A DNA stretch of 10,303 nt, taken from Candidatus Hydrogenedentota bacterium (GTDB lineage: Bacteria > Hydrogenedentota > Hydrogenedentia > Hydrogenedentales > SLHB01). The stretch is taken from positions 1-10,303 of the forward strand of contig JAPLKX010000429.1 of assembly GCA_026387845.1 (NCBI GenBank), read 5' to 3'. Positions 1-5,991 of the stretch are shown one piece after another; position 1 is the stretch's first letter; the number at the start of each line of letters is the position of its first letter. A model generated the notes under the pieces. The model was not told where the DNA came from. It did not search any database and saw only the letters and a list, made by a program, of their open reading frames with translations. The position numbers and the translations under genes are program-made.

Positions 1-432
1 TACATCAACGGGAGCCTCACACTGACCGGCCAAGGCAATGACCGCACCATGTACTACACCGGCCGCGGGGCCATTCTCGTCAATGGCAATGCCACCATCG
101 ATGCCAACCTGCTTACGCTCAACGCCGACGGCACCACCGCGCTCAGCTACCCCGCCGCCAACTGTTTCGGCGTCATGGCATCGGGCGACATGTCGGTGGG
201 GGGCTCCTCGCAGTTGGACCTGATGGGAGGATTCTACGCCCAAGGCACGGTTACCAGTTCGTTCCAATCGACGACGATGGGTACGTTTGTGGGCAATTTC
301 TTTAACATGGGGAATCAGGTGCCGGAAATCTACCAGGTGCCCGAGCTGGCGAGCAACCTGCCGCTGGGCATGATTGGCAACTACCCGATCATGTCTCTTG
401 GCGTCGAGTCATGGAGAGAGTTGGGCATATGA
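1..432 (+). CDS. C-terminal part of a pilus-assembly-like surface protein (5' truncated)
   Basis: The frame is open from the first base of the window, so the start lies upstream and only the last 143 codons are seen; the stop is the TGA at 430-432. The visible protein is rich in Gly, Ser, Thr and Asn and has short alternating beta-strand-like stretches (for example YTGRGAILVNGNATID), suggesting a beta-solenoid or polymer-forming fold. It ends in VESWRELGI. An SWRE-type ending and this beta-rich tail are, as I recall, usual in PilX-like proteins and minor-pilin-associated proteins of type IV pilus or type II secretion systems, whose N-terminus carries a pilin-like helix. That N-terminus is not in the window, so the assignment is tentative. 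The downstream gene overlaps by 4 nt, which implies one transcript and translational coupling. A cell-surface or periplasmic location is inferred. Confidence 0.75.
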   Translation, partial: YINGSLTLTGQGNDRTMYYTGRGAILVNGNATIDANLLTLNADGTTALSYPAANCFGVMASGDMSVGGSSQLDLMGGFYAQGTVTSSFQSTTMGTFVGNFFNMGNQVPEIYQVPELASNLPLGMIGNYPIMSLGVESWRELGI

Positions 433-962
433 GCGTGGGCGTGTTGAAATCGGCCCTGGCCGAAGTGTGGTACCTGGTCGTGGTTCTGGTGGTAATCTCG
501 CTTGTGGTGGTCTATAAACTCGCAACGGCGGGGGGGGCGGCTCCGGTTGGGGAGAGGGCCGGGGCCGCCGTATCGAATGGCGTGGCCGCCCCGAATATGG
601 CCGTCGCGCCCGTGCCGGCGCCGCGGTTATCCGAGGAGGACAAGGCGAAGGCGACTATCGCCGATTACCAAAAACGGTTCTCGGAAGACGCGCGCGGGAA
701 AGATGCGCCCGCATTCCTGTTGGCGATGGGCAACCTCAACAAGCAGAAACTCAGGGATTTCAAGGAAGCCGCGCGGAACTACGAGTTGCTCATCAACGAT
801 TACCCGGACTGGGAGGGAATCGCGGGGGTGTACCCGCAACTGATGAGTTGCTACGAACAACTCAACGATCAGGAAAGCCTGCGGTGGCTCTACAAACAGA
901 TGATGGAGAAGTTCCCCCCCGAATCCAACGAATACGAATACGCCCAGACAAAACTGCAATGA
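429..962 (+). CDS. Small membrane-anchored protein with TPR-like domain
   Basis: This encodes 177 aa from the ATG at 429, chosen because ATGA (429-432) overlaps the upstream stop and a purine-rich GGAGAGAG (413-420) lies at suitable spacing. An in-frame ATG at 411 would add six residues but overlaps that purine tract. A single hydrophobic segment at about residues 14-31 (WYLVVVLVVISLVVVYKL) should be a transmembrane anchor. An Ala/Pro-rich linker follows (about 36-66), then a charged helical part (about 70-177). The stretch at 95-165 (AMGNL..., FKEAARNYELLINDYPD..., LMSCYEQLNDQESLRWLYKQMMEKFP) has the size and pattern of two to three tetratricopeptide-like helix pairs, as in BamD/YbgF-type scaffold proteins. 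No catalytic motif is visible. With its neighbour it may act as an assembly or scaffolding factor for the pilus-like structure. The exact family is not recognised. Confidence 0.85.
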   Translation: MSVGVLKSALAEVWYLVVVLVVISLVVVYKLATAGGAAPVGERAGAAVSNGVAAPNMAVAPVPAPRLSEEDKAKATIADYQKRFSEDARGKDAPAFLLAMGNLNKQKLRDFKEAARNYELLINDYPDWEGIAGVYPQLMSCYEQLNDQESLRWLYKQMMEKFPPESNEYEYAQTKLQ

Positions 963-979
963 TTTCGGATTGACCTTGG

Positions 980-996
980 GCGGCTGAACCGCTTTT
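980..996 (+). terminator. Possible weak terminator after the pilus-like pair
   Basis: GCGG (980-983) and CCGC (989-992) can form a 4-bp all-GC stem with a 5-nt loop, followed directly by TTTT (993-996). It lies 18 bp after the stop of the TPR-like gene, where a terminator is expected. The stem is short and the T run minimal, so it is only a candidate. It overlaps the larger inverted repeat at 988-1023. Confidence 0.3.
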
Positions 997-1047
997 CACG
1001 CAACGTTTGGCATCCAAAGCGGTAGCAAGCTGGCGCACTCCAAATAG
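988..1047. repeat. Dispersed intergenic repeat (SGSKLAHSK type) with nested hairpins
   Basis: This occupies the convergent gap between the TPR-like gene and the sulfatase. An 8-bp perfect inverted repeat, ACCGCTTT (988-995) and AAAGCGGT (1016-1023), has a 20-nt spacer. Inside it TTTGG-CAT-CCAAA (1006-1018) makes a competing 5-bp hairpin. The + strand reads by chance as TFGIQSGSKLAHSK then a stop (about 1003-1050), and the - strand as LECASLLPLWMPN. I recall near-identical chance peptides (SGSKLPHSK, ECGGLPPL) in many hypothetical ORFs of planctomycete, verrucomicrobial and related genomes, which marks it as an interspersed repeat. No function is known to me; bidirectional termination between convergent genes is a reasonable guess. 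Confidence 0.6.
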
Positions 1048-1074
1048 GTGATATGCCCGTGGTCAGAGGCCGCG

Positions 1075-2475
1075 TTATTGATCTTTGACGGGCCATTCTT
1101 GTGAAGGTGTGCGGGCGGTTTCGATGAAGGATTTGAGTTTGCCCACGACCTTCGGGTGATCGGCGGCGAGGTCGATTGTCTCGCCCACGTCCTTTGACAG
1201 GTCGTAGAGTTCGAGCGGCTGATCGGGCTTGAGCCAGACCGCTTTCCAATCGCCGATCCGCGCGGCCCGTTTGAACCCGCCTTCGTGAAACTCCCAGTAC
1301 AGCGGCTTGTGGTCGATGGGCGAGCCATCGAGCAGGTGCGTAGCGATCGATTGCCCGTCGATGCCTTCCGGTGCGCGATCCGGCACACCCGCCAGGGCCG
1401 ACGCTGTCGGCAAGAAGTCCCAAAACGCCCAAACAGCCTCCGACACGCGCGGCGCAATCCGGCCCGGCCACCTCACCATCGCCGGTACGCGAATCCCGCC
1501 GTCGTACAGGTCGCGTTTGATCCCGCGCAACGGGCCGCTGCTTTTGAAAAACTCGGGCCGGGCGCCGCCTTCTTTGTGCGTGCCGTTGTCGCTGCTGAAA
1601 AAAACGACCGTGTCCTGGTCGATGCCGAGTTCGCGCAGTTTTTGCATTAGGCCGCCCACGTCGCGGTCGAGCCGCGAGATCATGGCGGCGTGGCCTTTCT
1701 GCGGGCCGGGCCAGTCTTCATTGGCGTAAGGGCCGTAGCCGGGCACTTCCATGCCGTTGCCGGTGGCCCGGCCGCCTTCGTTGTTGGCGTGGGGGACCGT
1801 GTAGGCGAGGTAGAGAAAAAATGGCCCGTCCTTGTGCTGCGCGACGTAGTCGAGCGCCTCCCGCGTGAACAGGTCGTGGCTGTACTGCGCCCTGCCGGTG
1901 CTGTAACCCGGCTGATCCTTGCTCTCGATGTTCCCCTCGAGCGGGACTTTCCCCTCGTTGCGCCACAAATATTCAGGATAGTAATTGTGGGCGTGCTGCT
2001 GGTTAAGGTAACCGAAGAAATAATCAAAGCCTTGCCGGTTCGGCACACCGGTCGTGCCGGGCTCGCCCAACCCCCACTTGCCGATCAGGGCGGTATCGTA
2101 GGCGGCCGACTTGAGCACCTCCGCCACCGTCGTGTCTTCCGGAAGCAGCGGGACGAGTTTGTTGCCCCGGATCCGGGCGTGGCCCGTGTGCTGGCCCGTC
2201 ATCAGGCAGCAGCGCGACGGCGCGCACACCGTGCTGCCCGAGTAACATTGTGTGAACCGGATGCCTTCGCGGGCGAACGCGTCGAGGTTGGGCGTCTTGA
2301 TTTTCTCCTGGCCATAACAGCCCAGGTCGCCATAGCCCAGGTCGTCAGCCAGAATGAAAATAATGTTGGGCGTCTTGGTTTGGGCGTGGGTGTGAGACGT
2401 GCCCCACAGGGCAGCTCCTGCAATTCCTGCCAGGCCCGTTTTGAACATGCTTCGTCGCGAGATCTTCTGAGTCAT
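1075..2475 (-). CDS. Tat-exported arylsulfatase (type I, formylglycine-dependent)
   Basis: This 466-aa protein starts at the ATG at 2475-2473, with GGAG about 10 nt upstream on the - strand, and ends in TAA. Residues 1-31 are a twin-arginine signal (SRRSMFK at 6-12, then a hydrophobic stretch to HA at 30-31). The sulfatase core begins with PNIIFILADDLGYGDLGCYG (D44 and D45 bind metal). C84-A-P-S-R88 is the CxPSR signature whose Cys is converted to formylglycine. Other expected active-site residues are K133 (GKWGLG), H229 (VPHA), D296-N297 (SSDNG) and K320 (RGIKRDLYDGG). The length is normal for the arylsulfatase A-like group. It should hydrolyse sulfate esters, probably on a glycan, outside the cytoplasm; the substrate cannot be read from sequence. 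The usual GKWHLG motif is GKWGLG here. A formylglycine-generating enzyme is needed but not encoded in the window. Confidence 0.95.
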   Translation of the reverse strand: MTQKISRRSMFKTGLAGIAGAALWGTSHTHAQTKTPNIIFILADDLGYGDLGCYGQEKIKTPNLDAFAREGIRFTQCYSGSTVCAPSRCCLMTGQHTGHARIRGNKLVPLLPEDTTVAEVLKSAAYDTALIGKWGLGEPGTTGVPNRQGFDYFFGYLNQQHAHNYYPEYLWRNEGKVPLEGNIESKDQPGYSTGRAQYSHDLFTREALDYVAQHKDGPFFLYLAYTVPHANNEGGRATGNGMEVPGYGPYANEDWPGPQKGHAAMISRLDRDVGGLMQKLRELGIDQDTVVFFSSDNGTHKEGGARPEFFKSSGPLRGIKRDLYDGGIRVPAMVRWPGRIAPRVSEAVWAFWDFLPTASALAGVPDRAPEGIDGQSIATHLLDGSPIDHKPLYWEFHEGGFKRAARIGDWKAVWLKPDQPLELYDLSKDVGETIDLAADHPKVVGKLKSFIETARTPSQEWPVKDQ

Positions 2476-2538
2476 GGCGCTTTGGCTCCGGGTTTAGACG
2501 GCTATGATGCCGATTCTTGGGCGGGTTGTGCAAGGGGC

Positions 2539-2580
2539 GTGGACGTCGTGGACACTGTGGACATGGTGGACATTGTGGAC
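2539..2580 (+). repeat. GTGGAC array 1: five hexamers at 9-bp period
   Basis: The hexamer GTGGAC occurs exactly at 2539, 2548, 2557, 2566 and 2575. The triplets between copies are GTC, ACT, ATG and ATT. The hexamers are invariant and the triplets all differ. It lies upstream of the sulfatase start. Because 9 is divisible by 3, it reads as VDxVDx, CPxCPx-like or WTxWTx peptides depending on frame, which creates spurious ORFs across the gap. The same motif returns at 9151-9192 and, inverted, at 9260-9292. Confidence 0.9.
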
Positions 2581-2583
2581 TGC

Positions 2584-2607
2584 GCAGGCGAGACGCCCGC
2601 ACCACAA
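2584..2607. repeat. Dispersed short repeat with hairpin (AGETPAP type)
   Basis: GC-A-GGCG (2584-2590), loop AGA (2591-2593) and CGCC-C-GC (2594-2600) form a compact stem with one A/C mismatch. The + strand reads by chance as AGETPAPQ. I recall AGETPA-type strings as frequent chance translations in repeat-rich genomes of PVC-like bacteria, so this is probably one copy of a dispersed element directly abutting the GTGGAC array. No function is assigned. Confidence 0.5.
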
Positions 2608-2650
2608 CCTCCTCCAGATCCCAGTCTCTTCTCTTCCTACAGTCTACAGC

Positions 2651-3721
2651 CTATTCTTCGACTTCGCCCTGCGGGTAGGAGCCGAGGATCTTTATCTCGT
2701 TGCAGTACTCGCCGACTTTTTCGAGCACGTTGGTCACGGCGGGTTCGGTGACATGGCCGAGCATGTCGATGAAAAACACGTACTCCCAGGCTTTCTTGCG
2801 CGACGGCCTCGACTCAATCCTGGTCAGGTTGACGTTGTTTTCATAGAACGGGAGCAGCAGGCTGTAAAGCGCGCCGGGCCGGTCTTTGACGCTGATGAGG
2901 ATGGACGTTTTGTCTTTCCCGGTGGGCTTGGCGAGTTGGTGGCCGACCACGAAGAATCGCGTGTAATTGTTGGGGGAATCTTCGATTCGGGCGATGAGGA
3001 TCTCGAGGTTGTATGTTTGTGCGGCGAGCGCGCTGGCGATGGCGGCGGTCCCTGGCTCGCCGTGGGCGATTCGGGCGGCCTCGGCGGTGCTCGATGTGTC
3101 GATGAGTTCAGCGTTGGGCAGGTTCGCCCTCAGCCAGTTCCTGCACTGCACAAACGCGTTGTCCTTCGAATAGACGCGCTTGATCTGGTCCATGGGGCAG
3201 TTGGCCAGGAGGTTCTGCGTAATCTGCAGCAGTACCTCGTTGACAATCTTGAGATCGGAATTGACGAACCGGTCCAGCGTGTCGTGGACGCCGCCCCCCA
3301 TCGAACTCTCGACCGGCACCACCCCGTAATCGATCCGTTTCCGCTCGACTTCAGTGAAAATGTCGGACAGCGTGGCGAGGGGATGGTAATCGGCGGTCAC
3401 GCCGAACACCCGCATCGCCGCCATGTGGCTGAACGTGTCCCGCGGCCCGAGAAACGCCACCGAGATCTTTTTTTCGAGCGCCCGGATGCTGCTCATGACC
3501 TCGCGGTATATGGCCTTGACCGCCTGCTCGGGCAGCGGCCCCTGGTTCTGTTTGCGCAACCGTTCAAAAACGGCTTTCTCGCGTTCGGGCACGTAAAAGG
3601 CCGCGTCGGTCGAGCGTTTGATCGCGCCGATCTCGACGGCGCACCGGGCGCGCTCGTTGAGCAGCGTGAGGATTTGCTCGTCGAGCGCGTCTATCTTTGC
3701 GCGAAGTTCTTCCAGGCTCAC
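2651..3721 (-). CDS. pheA: Bifunctional chorismate mutase / prephenate dehydratase (P-protein)
   Basis: This 356-aa cytoplasmic enzyme converts chorismate to prephenate and then to phenylpyruvate in phenylalanine synthesis. Residues 1-85 are an AroQ-type chorismate mutase, with R7, R24, K35, R47 and E48 matching E. coli PheA R11, R28, K39, R51 and E52. Residues 87-262 are the prephenate dehydratase, with FLGPRDTFSH (90-99) and the catalytic TRF motif (T254-F256). Residues 272-345 are an ACT domain with RPGAL (281-285) and ESRP (303-306), the phenylalanine-sensing motifs, so end-product inhibition is expected. The start is GTG (3721-3719), which overlaps the helicase TGA as GTGA and has GAGGG upstream within the helicase end; the stop is TAG. 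Oddities are VESSMGGGV (137-145), where ENSxEGxV is commoner, and Asp95 where GTF is usual. Confidence 0.96.
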   Translation of the reverse strand: MSLEELRAKIDALDEQILTLLNERARCAVEIGAIKRSTDAAFYVPEREKAVFERLRKQNQGPLPEQAVKAIYREVMSSIRALEKKISVAFLGPRDTFSHMAAMRVFGVTADYHPLATLSDIFTEVERKRIDYGVVPVESSMGGGVHDTLDRFVNSDLKIVNEVLLQITQNLLANCPMDQIKRVYSKDNAFVQCRNWLRANLPNAELIDTSSTAEAARIAHGEPGTAAIASALAAQTYNLEILIARIEDSPNNYTRFFVVGHQLAKPTGKDKTSILISVKDRPGALYSLLLPFYENNVNLTRIESRPSRKKAWEYVFFIDMLGHVTEPAVTNVLEKVGEYCNEIKILGSYPQGEVEE

Positions 3722-5880
3722 TTTTTCTTTCCCTCGATAATTTGCAACGGCGACTGGCTCACCATAAACATGGCCACCCGCCCCGAATCAAACCGGATCT
3801 TCGCGCGCAGCTTGTCGCCCGACCCAGTCGTGTACATCACGTAACCGCGCCCGAACTTCGGATGATGCACGGGCGTGCCCGTCTTCATCGCCCCTTCCGG
3901 CACGGCTTCCGGGGGCTGTCCGCCGGCGGGCCGCTTCGCCAGCGAGGGGCGCCCGGCCGGCGTCTCCCGCGGCTCTTTCCGGACGCGCTCCAACTGCCCG
4001 CCGATTTCGCGCACAAACCGCGAGTCGGCGCGATCCTCGCGGGTCCCGTGCATCATGCGCGACTGGGCCGCCGTCAGCGTCAGTTTCCTGCGGGCGCGCG
4101 TCATCGCCACGTAACACAGGCGCCGCTCTTCTTCAACCTCGCGCTCGGATTCCGCCGTCACGTGCGGCAGTAATCCTTCCTCCAACCCTATCAGGAACAC
4201 CGTGTCGAACTCAAGCCCCTTGGCGCTGTGACAGGTCAGCAGCGTGACCGCACCTTCCCGCACGTTCAGTTCGTCCGCCTCGCTGTACAGCGCTAAATCC
4301 TGCAGGAACTCCGCCACACCGCCCGACTGCTGCCCGTCAAACTGCGTACACGCAGACAAAAACTCGTCCACCGTCTCGAGCCGGGTCCGGAAATCTTTTT
4401 CATCCGACTGCTGCAGGTATTCGCGGTACTTGGTCGTGTCCAAAATCAGATTGACAATATCGCGCACGGGCATCCGCTTGGTTTGATACGCCAGGTCGTC
4501 GATCAGATGGACAAACGCGAGCGCGGCGTCGCGCATCCGCGGGTTCAGCGTCTGGTCATGCTCGCTGTCGCGCAACACCTCGAGCAGCGGCTGGTTTCGC
4601 TCCCTGGCGTACTCCTCGAACCGTTCCATGGTGACGCCGCCGATTCCCCGCGGCGGCACGGCGATGATCCGCCGCAGCGACTCGTCGTCTGCCGGGTTCA
4701 CCAGCAGGCGCATGTACCCGAGCAGGTCTTTGATTTCTTTCCTGCTGTAAAACCTCACGCCGCCTACCACGATGTAGTTCATCCCGCGCCGGCGCAGCGC
4801 CTCCTCGACCAGCCGCGACTGCCAGTTCGCTCTGTAAAGGACTGCCGCGTGCCCCGCGCCGTCCCCCAGTTTCTTCACCTCCTCGACGACCCACTCCGCC
4901 TCCTCTTCGGCGGACCCCGCCACGTAAAAGCGCACGGGCTCGCCGCCTTTGTGGTAGGTGTAGAGCGTCTTGCCGAGCCGGCGCCGGTTGTTCTTGACCA
5001 GTTCGTTGGCCGCAGAAAGGATGGGCGCGGTGCTCCGGTAGTTCTGTTCGAGCCGAATGACGCGGGCGTTCTCGAAATCGCGCTCGAAATCCAGGATGTT
5101 CTGGATATTGGCGCCGCGCCATGAGTAGATGCTCTGGTCCTCGTCGCCCACCACGAAGATGTTGCCGTGGCCATCGGTGAGCAGCCGGGCGATCTCGTAC
5201 TGCGCCCGGTTGGTGTCCTGGTACTCGTCGACGAGGATATGCTTATACCGCCGCCGGTACTTATCGCGGGCGTCTTCGTGTTCGCGCAGCAGGCGCACGA
5301 GCAGCACCAGGAGGTCGTCGAAATCGAGCGCCGACGCACGCCGCAACGCGTCGTGGTACTGCCGCCACAACAGCCGCGCGGTCTCCTCGGCGTCGGTTTG
5401 CGGCGGCGCGGCCGAGTCGGGCTCGCCCAGATCTTGCTTTTGCCGGCTGATCCAGCTCAGGACGTCGCGCGGCGTCAGCTTGACGTGCGACGGCGGCAGG
5501 TCGCGAAGCAGCCGGCGCATCAGCGAGAGCTGGTCGGCCTCGTCGAAAACCGTGAACGATGACCCGTACCCGAGCCGCTCGATTTCCCGGCGCAGGACGT
5601 ACAGCGCGAAGGCATGAAAGGTTCCCACCCACGACGCCAGCCGTTCCGTTCCCAGCCGGCCCATCACGCGCGCGATGACGCGCGTCCGCATCTCGTTGGC
5701 GGCCCGGTTGGTGAACGTCAGCGCGAGGATGTTGCGGGGGTCGACGCCGCGTTCCTCGATCAGCCACACGATCCGCTCGACGATGACGCGGGTCTTCCCG
5801 GTTCCCGCGCCCGCCAGGACGAGCGTCGGGCCGTCCGGAGAGGTTGCCGCAATGCGTTGTGCTTCGTTTAGTTCAATCAT
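3718..5880 (-). CDS. UvrD/PcrA/Rep-type SF1A DNA helicase
   Basis: This 720-aa ATP-dependent 3'-5' helicase belongs to the group used in repair and in clearing replication or transcription blocks. All SF1A motifs are in order: Q motif LNEAQ (4-8), Walker A AGAGTGKT (23-30), Ia LTFTNRAANEM (54-64), Walker B VDEYQDTN (217-224), III GDEDQSIYSWRGA (245-257), IV LEQNYRS (277-283), V HSAKGLEFD (551-559) and VI VAMTRARRKL (591-600). After a Pro/Arg-rich linker (about 635-664) the end (VHHPKFGRGYV..., 671-715) matches the Tudor-like C-terminal domain of PcrA/UvrD that binds RNA polymerase. That favours UvrD/PcrA over Rep; I leave the symbol blank because the two cannot be separated here. The start is ATG at 5880; I see only a weak AAAG upstream and no good Shine-Dalgarno. 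Its stop overlaps pheA by 4 nt. Confidence 0.97.
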   Translation of the reverse strand: MIELNEAQRIAATSPDGPTLVLAGAGTGKTRVIVERIVWLIEERGVDPRNILALTFTNRAANEMRTRVIARVMGRLGTERLASWVGTFHAFALYVLRREIERLGYGSSFTVFDEADQLSLMRRLLRDLPPSHVKLTPRDVLSWISRQKQDLGEPDSAAPPQTDAEETARLLWRQYHDALRRASALDFDDLLVLLVRLLREHEDARDKYRRRYKHILVDEYQDTNRAQYEIARLLTDGHGNIFVVGDEDQSIYSWRGANIQNILDFERDFENARVIRLEQNYRSTAPILSAANELVKNNRRRLGKTLYTYHKGGEPVRFYVAGSAEEEAEWVVEEVKKLGDGAGHAAVLYRANWQSRLVEEALRRRGMNYIVVGGVRFYSRKEIKDLLGYMRLLVNPADDESLRRIIAVPPRGIGGVTMERFEEYARERNQPLLEVLRDSEHDQTLNPRMRDAALAFVHLIDDLAYQTKRMPVRDIVNLILDTTKYREYLQQSDEKDFRTRLETVDEFLSACTQFDGQQSGGVAEFLQDLALYSEADELNVREGAVTLLTCHSAKGLEFDTVFLIGLEEGLLPHVTAESEREVEEERRLCYVAMTRARRKLTLTAAQSRMMHGTREDRADSRFVREIGGQLERVRKEPRETPAGRPSLAKRPAGGQPPEAVPEGAMKTGTPVHHPKFGRGYVMYTTGSGDKLRAKIRFDSGRVAMFMVSQSPLQIIEGKKK

Positions 5881-5892
5881 CTTTGAATTTTA

Positions 5893-5919
5893 ACCACAAA
5901 AAGCGCATAAAGCACAGTG
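5893..5919. repeat. Degenerate 9-bp tandem repeat (ASCRCAWAA type), three units
   Basis: Three successive 9-mers on the + strand, ACCACAAAA, AGCGCATAA and AGCACAGTG, align without gaps; the third is the most diverged. I recall similar ACCACAAA...GCACAAA strings in intergenic DNA of many environmental bacteria. It sits within 40 bp of the helicase start, on the side where its leader should be. The call rests on only three imperfect units. Confidence 0.45.
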
Positions 5920-5941
5920 TCAAGCTATCGCATGGGCGAAA

Positions 5942-5977
5942 GAGCATAGGACCTATACGACGAATAGGACGTATAGG
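5942..5977. repeat. 9-bp tandem repeat (ACSWATAGG type), four units
   Basis: Units GAGCATAGG, ACCTATACG, ACGAATAGG and ACGTATAGG follow each other exactly on the + strand. The last three share AC at positions 1-2 and AT[AC]-like sequence in the second half. Translated by chance it reads IGPIRRIGRIG. It fills much of the 111-bp gap between the large glycosidase-like gene and the helicase (5881-5991), only 22 bp from the repeat at 5893-5919. No terminator is evident in this gap. Confidence 0.6.
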
Positions 5978-5991
5978 AGATCTTGAAACAA

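Larger units (their letters stand above)
2476..2650. other. 175-bp gap between pheA and the sulfatase, made largely of short repeats
   Basis: Both flanking genes lie on the - strand, so this is the spacer downstream of pheA and the leader of the sulfatase gene. It contains the GTGGAC array (2539-2580), a hairpin-forming dispersed repeat (2584-2607) and a small direct duplication of CTACAG (2637-2642 and 2644-2649) just after the pheA stop. On the - strand I see no clear intrinsic terminator for pheA, as no T-run follows the stem, and no convincing -35/-10 pair. The sulfatase ribosome binding site is the GGAG roughly 10 nt before its ATG. Confidence 0.6.

Noticed and set aside
963..1074. Possible small protein ending LECASLLPLWMPNVA on the - strand
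   Set aside because: The string is the chance translation of a dispersed repeat and is joined in frame to an antisense shadow of the sulfatase end.
2539..2580. GTGGAC array as a possible CRISPR or plasmid iteron set
   Set aside because: The 9-bp unit with 3-nt spacers is far too short for CRISPR, and there are no cas or replication genes nearby.
1690..2751. 353-codon + strand open frame opposite the sulfatase
   Set aside because: It is antisense to a protein with all sulfatase motifs, and its C-terminal half reads through the repeat arrays.
2504..3844. Long + strand open frame across the GTGGAC array and antisense to pheA
   Set aside because: Its N-terminus is translated repeat (WTxWTx), it mirrors a clearly genuine gene, and it shows no recognisable domain; GC-rich DNA gives such antisense frames.
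5918..5923. Perfect TTGACA (-35-like) on the - strand upstream of the helicase
   Set aside because: No acceptable -10 lies 16-18 bp downstream (TTTGTG and neighbours); one hexamer is not enough for a promoter call.
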